NCBI GenBank assembly: GCA_035316025.1
Contig: DATFXL010000106.1
Location: forward strand, 1 to 23,639
Source: JALZAA01 sp035316025
GTDB lineage: Bacteria; Actinomycetota; Acidimicrobiia; IMCC26256; JACDBD01
Direction: 5' to 3'
DNA length: 23,639 bases
The translations under genes and the position numbers were made by a program. This document shows, piece after piece, positions 14,288 through 22,068 of this stretch. The notes below the pieces were generated by a model. It saw only the letters and a list, made by a program, of their open reading frames with translations, was not told where the DNA came from and did no database searches. Numbering within the stretch: position 1 is the stretch's first letter; the number at the start of each line of letters is the position of its first letter.

Positions 14288-14605
14288 TCACTCGAGCTCG
14301 AACAGCTCGGTGATCTGCAGCACGTCCATTGCCCGGCGTACAGCAGGGCGAAGCTGGGTCAGCACGAGTCGGCGCTGCCGGGCCCGGAGCGCTTGGGCCA
14401 GGCGCGTGACCGTTGCGAGGCCCGACGAGTCGGCGAACGAGAGGGCGGAGCAGTCGAGCCACACGTCCCCGCTCGCGCCCACGACCTCGTCGGCGCGCCG
14501 CTGGAGCTCGGGCGCGGTCGCCACGTCGAGCTCGCCGTCGAGCTCGATGCGGGTGCCGCCCTCGGTCGGGCGGACCGAGATCCGAAGGTCGGGATCTGCT
14601 GACAT
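14288..14605 (-). CDS. STAS-domain anti-sigma factor antagonist
   Basis: 105 aa, a single STAS domain. The phosphorylation-site region is SALSFADSSGLATVTRL, with the target Ser about residue 60-61, as in SpoIIAA/RsbV. The start IRIELDGELDVATAPEL-like strand-helix is also typical. In partner switching the unphosphorylated protein sequesters an RsbW-like kinase and frees a sigma factor; the kinase phosphorylates this Ser to switch it off. The gene is divergent from the PP2C phosphatase (217 nt between starts), which would reverse that phosphorylation, and the RsbW-like gene lies 2 kb away. No strong promoter was recognised. Confidence 0.92.
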   Translation of the reverse strand: MSADPDLRISVRPTEGGTRIELDGELDVATAPELQRRADEVVGASGDVWLDCSALSFADSSGLATVTRLAQALRARQRRLVLTQLRPAVRRAMDVLQITELFELE

Positions 14606-14822
14606 CGCTCCGTAGGTGATTCGACGGCTGCGGACGCCCGTGCCCTCGGCTGGACCCACGGAGGCGGCGCCCCGTGAGTATCGCCTGCGACGGAGCATCG
14701 CGACAACAAGGCGGGGCCGCCCGCCGTGCGTAGGCCGGGACAGCTCCAAACGGCTTGCTGAAGAGGCCCGGATACAGTTTCGGATGGCCCTCTCCCGCGG
14801 GCCCGGGGAGGAGTACGGCCCG

Positions 14823-16466
14823 ATGGACACGGCAGGGTCTGAGGTTCCCCGGTGGGCACGCCTCGACTCGCCGCTCCTGCGCGAGATGCAGTCGTCCATC
14901 ATCGCCACGGACCTCGCGGGGACGATCCGGTGGTGCAACCCGTACGCCGAGGTCTTCTTCGGCCGTCCCACTTCCGAGCTGATCGGCCGCGACTCCGCCG
15001 AGTTCGCAGCCGCGCCGGTGACCGAGGAGCTCGCACACGACATCTACGGGGCCCTCTGCGCCGGCCGCACCTGGGAAGGCGAGTTCTCGATCCGGCACGC
15101 AGACGGTTCCATCGTGACGGCGCATGTCGTCGACTCGCCGCTGCACGACGAACACGGCCGGCTGGTCGGGGTGGCGTCGATGTCGGTCGACCTGACCGCA
15201 CGACGCCGCGCCGAGAATCGGCTGCTCGCCCAGTACGAGATCGCCCGGACGCTCGGAGCGGCGCACTCGATCGAAGAAGCCAGCCGGGAGCTCCTCCGGA
15301 TCGTGTGCGACGTGCTCGAGTGGTCCGTCGGCGCGCTGTGGGGACTGGATATCGAGCGTTCCTTGTTGCGGTGCCTCGCGACCTGGCGCGCGCCCGAGAC
15401 CAGCGCCGCGTTCGAGGAGCTCACCGCCACGATGTCGTTCCGCAAGGGCCGAGGGCTCCCCGGCCGCGTGTGGGCGACCGGCGCGCCCGTATGGATCCCG
15501 GACGTCAGCGACGATCCCAACTTCCCGCGGTCGACCGCGGCCGCCGCCGACGGCCTGCACGGTGGTTTCGGTGTTCCCATCCGGCGCGGCCGCGACGTCC
15601 TCGGCGTGATGGAGTTCTTCGCGCCCGAGAGCCGGACTCCCGATGACGACATGCTGGCGATGATGAACGCCGCCGGCGCCCAGATCGGCCAATTCATCGA
15701 ACGTACCGAGGCCGAGCGGGAGCTACGAGCCAGCCGCGCCGGACTGGCGCGGCTGGCCGAGACGCTCCAGCAGAGCCTGCTTCCCCCGCACCTCCCGACC
15801 ATTCCTGGCGTCGAGATCGCGGCACACTACGAGGCGGCTCGGTACGGAAGCGATGTGGGCGGCGACTTCTACGACGTCTTCGAGAGCGCCCGCAACGACT
15901 GGTCGATCGTCATCGGCGACGTCTGCGGGAAGGGCCCGGAGGCCGCCACGCTCGCCGCGCTCGTTCGCTACACCACGCGGGCCGCCGCCACCCAGACGCA
16001 GCGTCCCCGGCTCGTGCTGGATCTGGTGAACGAAGTCGTCCGGCGTCACAGCGAAGAGCGGTTCTGCACCGCCGCGTACGTGCGTCTCCGTCGGGACGGT
16101 GCAGGCGCCCGGTTGATCGTGTCCTGTGCTGGCCACCCGCCTCCGTTCCTCTTGCTTGCCTCGGGTCAGGTCGAGAGCGTCCCCGCTCGGGGGCGGGTGC
16201 TCGGACCGTTCCCCGAGCTGGCATCGGACGATCGCATGCTCCGGCTCGATCCCGGCGACGCGTTGGTGCTCTATACGGATGGAGTCGTCGACGCCCGAGG
16301 CCCCGAAGGGTTCTTCGGTCAAGAACGATTCGTGGAGGTGCTCGAGTCGTGCGCGGGATCGAGCGCCGAGGTCATCGTCAAGGCGGTGGTGCGCAGGCTC
16401 AACGAGTTCCACCACGGACAGCCGCGCGACGACATCGCGTTCGTCGTGCTGCACGTGCCGGGCTGA
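14823..16466 (+). CDS. PAS-GAF-PP2C (SpoIIE-type) serine phosphatase
   Basis: 547 aa from ATG 14823, chosen because GGGGAGGAG lies 9 nt upstream; the frame is open 69 codons further but that part is arginine-rich and looks non-coding. PAS domain about 15-130 (IIATDLAGTIRWCNPYAEVFFG), GAF domain about 145-300 (GLPGRVWATGAPVWIPDVSDD), linker coiled coil about 300-325, PP2C domain about 330-547 with DVGGDFYDVF, IGDVCGKGPEAA, CAGHPPP, LYTDGVVDAR and a final DDIAFVVL. The Asp residues in these motifs bind the two catalytic metals. Role by analogy with RsbU/RsbP is dephosphorylation of the STAS protein in response to a signal sensed by PAS or GAF. It ends immediately before the convergent RsbW-like gene. 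Confidence 0.93.
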   Translation: MDTAGSEVPRWARLDSPLLREMQSSIIATDLAGTIRWCNPYAEVFFGRPTSELIGRDSAEFAAAPVTEELAHDIYGALCAGRTWEGEFSIRHADGSIVTAHVVDSPLHDEHGRLVGVASMSVDLTARRRAENRLLAQYEIARTLGAAHSIEEASRELLRIVCDVLEWSVGALWGLDIERSLLRCLATWRAPETSAAFEELTATMSFRKGRGLPGRVWATGAPVWIPDVSDDPNFPRSTAAAADGLHGGFGVPIRRGRDVLGVMEFFAPESRTPDDDMLAMMNAAGAQIGQFIERTEAERELRASRAGLARLAETLQQSLLPPHLPTIPGVEIAAHYEAARYGSDVGGDFYDVFESARNDWSIVIGDVCGKGPEAATLAALVRYTTRAAATQTQRPRLVLDLVNEVVRRHSEERFCTAAYVRLRRDGAGARLIVSCAGHPPPFLLLASGQVESVPARGRVLGPFPELASDDRMLRLDPGDALVLYTDGVVDARGPEGFFGQERFVEVLESCAGSSAEVIVKAVVRRLNEFHHGQPRDDIAFVVLHVPG

Positions 16467-16877
16467 TCAGCGGTTCGACGCCTTTTCGGTGGGGACCTCG
16501 CACCACACCGTCTTGCCGCCGCGTCCATCGCGTTCGGTGCCCCATCGGTCGGTGATGGCTTCGACGATCCAGACGCCTCGCCCGTTCTCGAGAACGCCGC
16601 CCGGGTCGGGTGGGCTCCGCAGCTCGGGTGCTCCCGGCCCGCGGTCCGAGACGCGGACGTGGACGCATTGCTCGCGCGAGAGCAACCGGAGGGTGATGAC
16701 CGGGCTCTGCGGTGCGTGGCGCAGCGCGTTCGTCACGAGCTCGCTCACAACGAGTTGGACGGCTTCAACGTCTCCCGCCCGGACGTCCCATGCGTTCAGG
16801 GTCTCGCCGGTGAACGCGCGGGCGGCGTGGGGCGCGCGCAGGCCGGGGACGAGCTCAAGGGTCGCATCGTGTTCCAC
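16467..16877 (-). CDS. RsbW-like ATP-binding anti-sigma kinase
   Basis: 136 aa from GTG 16877. GHKL ATPase fold: N-box ELVTNALRHA (Asn50), G1 box DRGPGAP (78-84) and G2 box ENGRGVWIVEAI (97-108). This is the HATPase_c_2 family that includes SpoIIAB and RsbW, kinases that hold a sigma factor and phosphorylate a STAS partner. GTG 16877 has a GGGAGG ribosome site (16887-16892) with 9-nt spacing. ATG 16979 and a TTG at 17024 are in frame, but the stress-type promoter at 16924-16951 lies inside those extensions, supporting the shorter protein. It converges on the phosphatase with no gap. Many actinobacterial homologues have no adjacent sigma factor; the target is unknown. Confidence 0.88.
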   Translation of the reverse strand: MEHDATLELVPGLRAPHAARAFTGETLNAWDVRAGDVEAVQLVVSELVTNALRHAPQSPVITLRLLSREQCVHVRVSDRGPGAPELRSPPDPGGVLENGRGVWIVEAITDRWGTERDGRGGKTVWCEVPTEKASNR

Positions 16878-16923
16878 GGCGGGACGCCTCCCGGTAGCGG
16901 CACCCGGGTGCCTTGCCCTGTCG

Positions 16924-16951
16924 GTACCCGTCGGATCGACCGCCCGAAACC
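16924..16951 (-). promoter_or_regulatory. Sigma-B/sigma-F-type promoter of the RsbW-like gene
   Basis: On the minus strand GGTTT (16947-16951), 17-nt spacer, GGGTAC (16924-16929). Transcription would start about 40 nt before GTG 16877 and include its GGGAGG site. This suggests that the anti-sigma gene is controlled by the kind of sigma factor it would restrain. Confidence 0.65.
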
Positions 16952-17127
16952 GCAGTTTCGAATCCACGCGTTTCGCCATCAAAAGGCGCGTTTGGGAATG
17001 GAGGCGCGGCGGAACGATGAACAAGAGCCGATGGCTCCCGCGACTGCGCGCGAGGCGTCATCGCCGGCGACGAGCCGGTCGTACCCGACGGGCGGCGGCG
17101 AACTGATCCCCCAGCCACCGGCGTACG

Positions 17128-17154
17128 AAAACGCCCGGGATCGATCCCCGGGCG
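17128..17154 (-). terminator. Rho-independent terminator of the CsbD gene
   Basis: 8-bp stem (CGCCCGGG/CCCGGGCG) with a 7-nt loop, followed on the minus strand by TTTT (17128-17131). It lies 27 nt after the CsbD stop. This is the best canonical intrinsic terminator in the window. Confidence 0.8.
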
Positions 17155-17180
17155 CTCTTGCGGAGTTCAGCGGCGCGTAG

Positions 17181-17372
17181 CTACCTGCGCTGCAGCTTGT
17201 CCTTCGCCTTGTCGACGAGCTCTTCGCCCTTCTCCTTGGCCTTTTCGATCTTGTCCTTGACCGAGCCGGCAGCGCGATCAGCCTTGCCCTCGCGCTTGAG
17301 GTCGTCGTCGTCAGTCAGGTCGCCGGCGGCTTCCTTGACTCGACCCTTCAGATCGTCCTTCTTGCTCTCCAT
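17181..17372 (-). CDS. CsbD-family stress protein
   Basis: 63 aa, highly charged, no hydrophobic core. It matches the CsbD family: DDLKGRVKEAAGDLTDDDDL, then REGKADRAAGSVKDKIEKA and a lysine-rich helical tail. The pattern is two amphipathic repeats (KGRVKEAAGDLT and EGKADRAAGSVK). In Bacillus subtilis csbD is a sigma-B-dependent general-stress gene of unknown biochemical role. Here a GTTT-16-GGGAAC promoter precedes it, GGAG (17381-17384) lies 8 nt before the ATG, and a clear terminator follows, so it is a single-gene unit and a likely member of the stress regulon. Confidence 0.93.
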   Translation of the reverse strand: MESKKDDLKGRVKEAAGDLTDDDDLKREGKADRAAGSVKDKIEKAKEKGEELVDKAKDKLQRR

Positions 17373-17403
17373 GGGTAGTTCTCCTTTGGCGCTTTCGCGC
17401 GTT

Positions 17404-17429
17404 GTTCCCGACGCGGAGAACCGGGAAAC
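17404..17429 (-). promoter_or_regulatory. Sigma-B/sigma-F-type promoter of the CsbD gene
   Basis: On the minus strand GTTT (17426-17429), 16-nt spacer, GGGAAC (17404-17409). The -10 differs from GGGTAC at one base. Expected leader is about 25 nt with the ribosome site GGAG. Confidence 0.6.
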
Positions 17430-17437
17430 GTCGGGCG

Positions 17438-18559
17438 CTACGACGCCGCCGCGAGCCCGGCCGTCTGGATGCCGTACAGCGAGGCCGCGTTCTGCGACAG
17501 GATCGAGCGGCGCTGCTCGTCGGTCAGGTCACCCGCGTGCTCCTCGAGCATCTGCTGCGACCACGGCCACGTCGAATCGCTGTGGGGGAAGTCGTTCGCC
17601 CACATCAGCCGGTGCCAATTCAACAGGTCGGCCGTCTTGAACGCGACCCAGTCGTCCTGGAACGTCACGTAGATGTGCTCGGCGAAGTACTCGGACGGCA
17701 GACGGGTGAGCTCCTGGCCCGGCGGCAGCCAGTAGCGGTGGCGCTTGTACGCGTGGTCGAGCCGGTACATGTAGTGCGGAACCCATCCCGCGTCGGCCTC
17801 GACGCACACGACCTTCAGCCCCGGATGGCGCTCGAAAACGCCGCCGAGCACGAGCGTCCCCATGATGTCCTGGCAGCCGCGGACGACTGACAAGAACATG
17901 TTCATCCGAGGCCCGCGCGTCGGTGTCGTCTCGCGCGTCGTCAAGATGTGGAACGAGAGCGGCAGCCCGAGCGCGACTGCCGTTTCCCAGAACGCGTCGT
18001 AGACGGGGGAGTCGTAATCCTCGACCGCGGGATTGCCCGGCATCATCACGCCCCGCAACCCGAGCGCGGCGATCGCGCGCAGGTCATCGATGCCCTCCTC
18101 GGGTGAGCGCATCGCCGTCTGCCCGCAGCCGAGCAGACGGTCGGGATGGGCCGAGCAGTACTCGGCGATCCACCGGTTGTACGCGTCGAAGCACGCTTTC
18201 TTGTAGTCGAAGTCCTTGTGGTTGCAGAGCTGCATCCCGACGGTCGGGTACAGCACCTCGGCCGCGACCCCGTCGCGTCGTTGATCGGCGAGGCGGGCCT
18301 CGGGATCCCAGCCGCCCCGGTGCAGGTTCTCGAATCGCACGCCAGTGACGCGGATCTCCTCCGCCGGCTTGCCCGCCGCAGCCACCAGCCCCATCGGTAC
18401 GGGCGTCTTCATCCCCGGGATCACGAAGAGATCACCGACCTCGTCGCCCATGAACTCGAGGCGCGGGGCGTTGTCGCGGTACTTGGGGTCGATGCGGTCG
18501 ACGTAGGTGTCGGGCGGCTCGGTGATGTGCGAATCGGCGGAGATCACAGCAAGGTCCAC
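17438..18559 (-). CDS. Amidohydrolase-2 family metal-dependent hydrolase
   Basis: 373 aa from GTG 18559 (VDLAVISADSHITEP). TIM-barrel amidohydrolase of the PF04909 group. The first metal motif is DSH (D-x-H form) at residues 9-11, a barrel His lies in LSFHIL, and the last-strand Asp is in MWANDFPHSDSTWP. Members include decarboxylases and hydrolases of aromatic or heterocyclic acids; the D-x-H form is common in actinobacterial uncharacterised members. The frame remains open through the next gene upstream, but that is antisense-like arginine-rich sequence. It is the last gene of a three-gene unit with an LLM oxidoreductase (35 nt upstream) and an MFS transporter, suggesting a degradation pathway. 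Substrate unknown. Confidence 0.9.
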   Translation of the reverse strand: MDLAVISADSHITEPPDTYVDRIDPKYRDNAPRLEFMGDEVGDLFVIPGMKTPVPMGLVAAAGKPAEEIRVTGVRFENLHRGGWDPEARLADQRRDGVAAEVLYPTVGMQLCNHKDFDYKKACFDAYNRWIAEYCSAHPDRLLGCGQTAMRSPEEGIDDLRAIAALGLRGVMMPGNPAVEDYDSPVYDAFWETAVALGLPLSFHILTTRETTPTRGPRMNMFLSVVRGCQDIMGTLVLGGVFERHPGLKVVCVEADAGWVPHYMYRLDHAYKRHRYWLPPGQELTRLPSEYFAEHIYVTFQDDWVAFKTADLLNWHRLMWANDFPHSDSTWPWSQQMLEEHAGDLTDEQRRSILSQNAASLYGIQTAGLAAAS

Positions 18560-18594
18560 GGCACAGATGGTACGCCTGGCCCCGGAACGCGCGC

Positions 18595-19647
18595 TCAGCT
18601 CCGCAACTCCGGTAGGACCTCGGCCGCGAACCGCTGGATCGCGGCACGCGCTTCTCCGGGGTCGGCGCCCCGGGTCGGGCCGGTGACGATCAGCTTGTCC
18701 ACCCCCAGGTCGACGAGCTCGCGGAGGCGTCCAACGCACGTCTCGGGCGTCCCCACGATGCCGAAGCGGTCCACGAACTCGGGTGTGAGCGTGGCGGCCT
18801 GGGGCGACCCGACCTGGGTGTGACGGGTCATGTCGTACGCGTCGTGCACGGCCGTGAGCATGTTGCGTTCGTCGGGCTCGACGGGACCGCTCACCGTGCC
18901 GTGCATCACCGAGAACCGGGCGAAGGTGGCGACACCTCCGCTCGCCAGCTCCCGGGCGACGGCGACGTCCGGGTGCACGACCACGTTCACGAACGCGCCC
19001 ACGGACGTTCCGCCCGCGGCGCGCACGGTCTCGATGGCCCAGTGGACGCGACCGGCGTCCGCGCCCAAGGCGAGCAGGACGCGGTCGGCGTGGCGGGCGG
19101 CTACCCCGAGCACCCGCGGGCCCGTCGCCGCCACCTCGACCGGAACCTTGGGCAAGTCCGGCGGGAGAAAGTGGAGCCGGCTCGCTGCCGGTGCGTTCGC
19201 GAGCCCCAGCGTCTCGACCGGTGGGGCGACAGTCTCGTCGAAGCCGAGGTCGTCGAACGCGACGTCGTCGCCGTGGAGGTACGCCTGGAGGACCCTCAGG
19301 TAGCGCTTGAACGTCTTGACCGAGGCCGGCGCCCGCCCGAGATGCGCGAGGGCGGAGTCGCCCCGCCCGATCCCGAGGACGAATCGGCCCGCCGACGCCA
19401 CCTGCAGCGTGACGGCGGCGGCGGCGGTGACGGCCGGGTGGCGCGTCACTGGGTTCGTCACGGCCGTGCCGAGACGGATGCGGGCACTCTCCCGCGCCGC
19501 CAGCGCCAGCCCGACCCACGGGTCGCCGGCGAGGTTCTGCGAGTCGACAACGGCCAGGCCGTCGAAGCCGGCGGCCTCGGCCCGCCCCGCCGCCCGCTCC
19601 ACCACGCCCGGCCACGCGATTCCGGTCGTCCAGACCTCCGCCGCCAA
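18595..19647 (-). CDS. LLM-class (probably F420-dependent) oxidoreductase
   Basis: 350 aa from TTG 19647, selected because AGGAGGG sits 6 nt upstream. Luciferase-like TIM barrel: AEAAGFDGLAVVDSQNL, RIRLGTAVTNPVTRHPAVTAAAAVTL and GRFVLGIGRGDSALAHLGRAP are typical of F420-dependent LLM proteins (F420-dependent reductases and methylene-H4MPT reductase-like). The C-terminal FGIVGTPETCVGRLRELVDLGVDKLIV segment is also diagnostic. It would use F420 or FMN to reduce or oxidise an unknown small molecule. It stands between an MFS transporter (35 nt upstream) and the amidohydrolase (35 nt downstream), with equal spacing, probably one transcript. Confidence 0.92.
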   Translation of the reverse strand: MAAEVWTTGIAWPGVVERAAGRAEAAGFDGLAVVDSQNLAGDPWVGLALAARESARIRLGTAVTNPVTRHPAVTAAAAVTLQVASAGRFVLGIGRGDSALAHLGRAPASVKTFKRYLRVLQAYLHGDDVAFDDLGFDETVAPPVETLGLANAPAASRLHFLPPDLPKVPVEVAATGPRVLGVAARHADRVLLALGADAGRVHWAIETVRAAGGTSVGAFVNVVVHPDVAVARELASGGVATFARFSVMHGTVSGPVEPDERNMLTAVHDAYDMTRHTQVGSPQAATLTPEFVDRFGIVGTPETCVGRLRELVDLGVDKLIVTGPTRGADPGEARAAIQRFAAEVLPELRS

Positions 19648-19682
19648 CCCGATCCCTCCTTCGCGTCCGCGACGTGCGCACC

Positions 19683-20912
19683 CTAGGTGCGGGCGCTGCT
19701 CGCGGGCTCCTCGGGCAACGGGACGGCGCGGAACCACCGCCACAGCACGACGTCGTACGCGCTCTTGATGGCTCCGGCCAAGAAGAAGGGCAGCCCGAAC
19801 GCCAGGGACTGGCTCACGCCTGCCAGCGCCGGGCCCGCCGGGCGCGCCACATACCGGGCAGTGTTCGTCACCGCCGCCGCCGGCGTGCGCTCGTCGGGGT
19901 CGACGAGCGCCATGACGTACGCCTGCCGCGTCGGCACGTCCATTTGCGCGAGCGCGGTGCGGCCGAAGAGCAACAGCGCGGCCCCGAGAAGACTCGGCGC
20001 GAACGGAATGGCGACCAGCAAGGCATTGGACGGGAGATGCGTGAACACCATCGTGCGCAGCAGCCCGAACCGCTCCGCGAGGCGCGCGGCGGCGAGGAAC
20101 GACGCCGTCTGGAGGACGCCGACGACGAAGAAGATGACGCCGAGGACGCCGGTCGAAGCGTCGAACTGGACCGCAAACCAGTAGGCGATGAACGACTGGA
20201 CCACGAAGCCGCCACCGAAGCTGTCGACCGCGAACAGTCCGGCCAGACGCAGCACTGCGGGACGTGACTGGCCCAAGCCGGCCGTCCGGCGCTGGTCGCG
20301 CGGGCGAAGCGCTGCTTCGACCCGGCCCGACAGGGTGCAGGCCACGGCGGCGCCGGCGAAGGCGGCGGGGACGAACAGCAGGAAGAACCGCTGGTCGACA
20401 GGCGTGCCCGACCAGAAGCGGCGCAGAAGGTCGGGGGCGCCGGCCGCCAACGCGCCCACCGAGCCGGCGGCGGTCGCCACCGCGTTGTACGTACCGAACC
20501 CGCGAATCCGCTCCTGCCCCGTCAGTTCCGTCGCCAGCATCGACTGCTCGAGTGATGTGAACGCACCCGACTCCACGACCTCCGTCGACAGTGCGCCCGT
20601 GAGCGCCACCGCGCTCAACGCCCACACCTGGTCCGAGAACGCGAAGACCACGCCCGTCACCGCCAGCGCGAGGTACAGCACGATGTACGAGCGGCGTCGA
20701 CCCCAGCGGTCGCCCCACCGGCCGACGGCGAGCGACGACACGACGGTCCCCGCCACCACTGCGGCGAGGACCAGGCCGACCTCACCGGAGGAGAAGCCCT
20801 CGCGGTCGAGGGTGGCGCCCAGGAGGACGGCCCCGAAGCCGTACGCGAGGGCGCGTACCGCCTGCGCCCACAGGATGCGTTGCGCGTCGCGGGTGAGCCG
20901 GGACGTCGTCAC
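19683..20912 (-). CDS. MFS transporter
   Basis: 409 aa from GTG 20912 (VTTSRLTRDAQRILW). About twelve membrane segments. The loop between TM2 and TM3 reads GRWGDRWGRRRS, matching the MFS signature G-x-x-x-D-R-x-G-R-R. A related motif recurs in the second half (RLAERFGLLRT). A GTG ten codons upstream (20942) is an alternative start; neither has a strong ribosome site. Drug-efflux-like or substrate uptake cannot be distinguished. First gene of the cassette with the LLM oxidoreductase and amidohydrolase, divergent from the decayed sulfatase. Confidence 0.9.
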   Translation of the reverse strand: MTTSRLTRDAQRILWAQAVRALAYGFGAVLLGATLDREGFSSGEVGLVLAAVVAGTVVSSLAVGRWGDRWGRRRSYIVLYLALAVTGVVFAFSDQVWALSAVALTGALSTEVVESGAFTSLEQSMLATELTGQERIRGFGTYNAVATAAGSVGALAAGAPDLLRRFWSGTPVDQRFFLLFVPAAFAGAAVACTLSGRVEAALRPRDQRRTAGLGQSRPAVLRLAGLFAVDSFGGGFVVQSFIAYWFAVQFDASTGVLGVIFFVVGVLQTASFLAAARLAERFGLLRTMVFTHLPSNALLVAIPFAPSLLGAALLLFGRTALAQMDVPTRQAYVMALVDPDERTPAAAVTNTARYVARPAGPALAGVSQSLAFGLPFFLAGAIKSAYDVVLWRWFRAVPLPEEPASSART

Positions 20913-21008
20913 ACCGATCTCATCACACCAGGAGTCTCGCACGGCACTTCACGCCTTCCTGATGCGAGGCTGACGCTTGGCTCACCAGGACGCTGGAGGG
21001 TTCGCACG

Positions 21009-21971
21009 GTGAGCGTCCCCCGTCGTCTGCGGTCTCTCGTCATCGTGGTCGCGGCTCTCGGCGTCATGTACGGCGTTCTTCCCGCCGCGGGGGCGTCGGC
21101 AGCGATGTCTTCGTCCCTGGGCGCGTCGAGCAAGAAGCCCAATGTGGTGTTTATCCTCACCGACGACCTCGACCTCACCTCCTACCTGGACCCGTCACTG
21201 TTTCCGAAGGTCGATTCGCTGCTCGTCGAAAAGGGCGCGACGTTCTCGAACTACTTCGTCACCGACTCGCTGTGCTGCCCGTCCAGGTCGTCGACGTTGC
21301 GCGGCCAGTACGTCCACGAGCACGGTGTGCTCGGCAACCTTGTGCCCGACGGTGGGTACCAGAAGTTCCACGCGAACGGGGACGAGAAGTCGACCGTCGC
21401 CACGTGGTTGCACCACGCCGGGTACCGCACCGGGCTGCTCGGAAAGTACCTGAACGGGTATCCGCAGAGTGTGGATCCGGCGTTTCGTGCCCGCCGGCTG
21501 GGACGAGTGGGATAGCCCGACCTCCGATGGCAACCCGTACTCGGAGTACAACTACAGGCTGAACGAGAACGGCAAGCTCGTTCGCTACGGATCCGGCCCG
21601 CAGGACTACCTCGTCGACGTCCTCTCCCGGAAGTCGGGCGCGTTCATCGAGCAACCCGGCGGGACCCCGACAACGACACGAACCCGCCCGACGCCGAGAC
21701 GCCGGTGACCGGCCCACAGGCTCCGGTCGTCCGGCGGGGGCAGTTCCAGGCCGTCGCGATCCCTGAGTACGCCGCCATCCGGACCGACCGGTACGCGTAC
21801 GTCGAGTACGTCACGGGGGAGCGCCAGCTCTACGACCTGCGCGCCGACCCCGGTCAGCTCCACGACATCGTGGGCACCGCGGACCCGAAGGTCGTCGGCG
21901 ACCTGGCCCGCCAGCTTTCGGACTTGAAGCGCTGCGAGGGCGGCGGTTGCCGCGCCGCCGATCGGGGGTAA
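21009..21971 (+). pseudogene. Secreted sulfatase, broken by frameshift and internal deletion
   Basis: Starts at GTG 21009 with GGAGGG 9 nt upstream and a signal peptide (RRLRSLVIVVAALG core, ending near ASA). The sulfatase N-terminal part is clear: NVVFILTDDLD with metal Asp, and CCPSR (89-93), whose first Cys would become formylglycine. The frame breaks near 21486, where an extra C separates DPAF from VPAGWDEW; the second frame runs to about 21656 (KSGAFIEQ). It then jumps back to the first frame at DPDNDTNPPDAETP and a normal sulfatase C-terminus (RYAYVEYVTGERQLYDLRADP). Roughly 200-250 residues of the middle are missing compared with intact arylsulfatase/G6S-type proteins of about 500 aa. 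Not functional as it stands. Confidence 0.82.
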
Positions 21972-22068
21972 CACCCTCTTACGCTGAAAGAGTGCCGAGC
22001 GTCTCTGTCTGCGCAGGTCAGCGGGCTGCGAGCGACGTCCGCGGAGTCCGAGGTCACACCTGGGGTCA

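Larger units (their letters stand above)
16878..17180. other. Intergenic stretch, no gene
   Basis: About 300 bases between the RsbW-like start and the CsbD stop. It holds the sigma-B-type promoter (16924-16951) and the CsbD terminator (17128-17154). An in-frame upstream extension of the RsbW-like gene is open to 17024, but I consider it untranslated. Nothing else was recognised. Confidence 0.6.

Noticed and set aside
14606..14822. A fourth sigma-B-type promoter between the STAS and phosphatase genes
   Set aside because: A GTTT is present on the minus strand, but no GGGTA-like box lies at the right distance on either strand.
18560..19681. Upstream continuation of the amidohydrolase frame across the LLM gene
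   Set aside because: The residues are arginine- and glycine-rich without homology, whereas the LLM frame there is fully conserved. GTG 18559 matches the family start.
19648..20718. Upstream continuation of the LLM frame across the MFS gene
   Set aside because: Antisense-like composition; a strong ribosome site before TTG 19647 and the membrane segments of the MFS frame argue against it.
21480..21700. Programmed frameshifting in the sulfatase
   Set aside because: No slippery site or stimulator is evident, and a large part of the core domain is missing, so decay or assembly error explains it better.
21972..22068. tRNA or attachment-site remnant beside the integrase
   Set aside because: I found no cloverleaf, CCA end or convincing direct repeat within the window.
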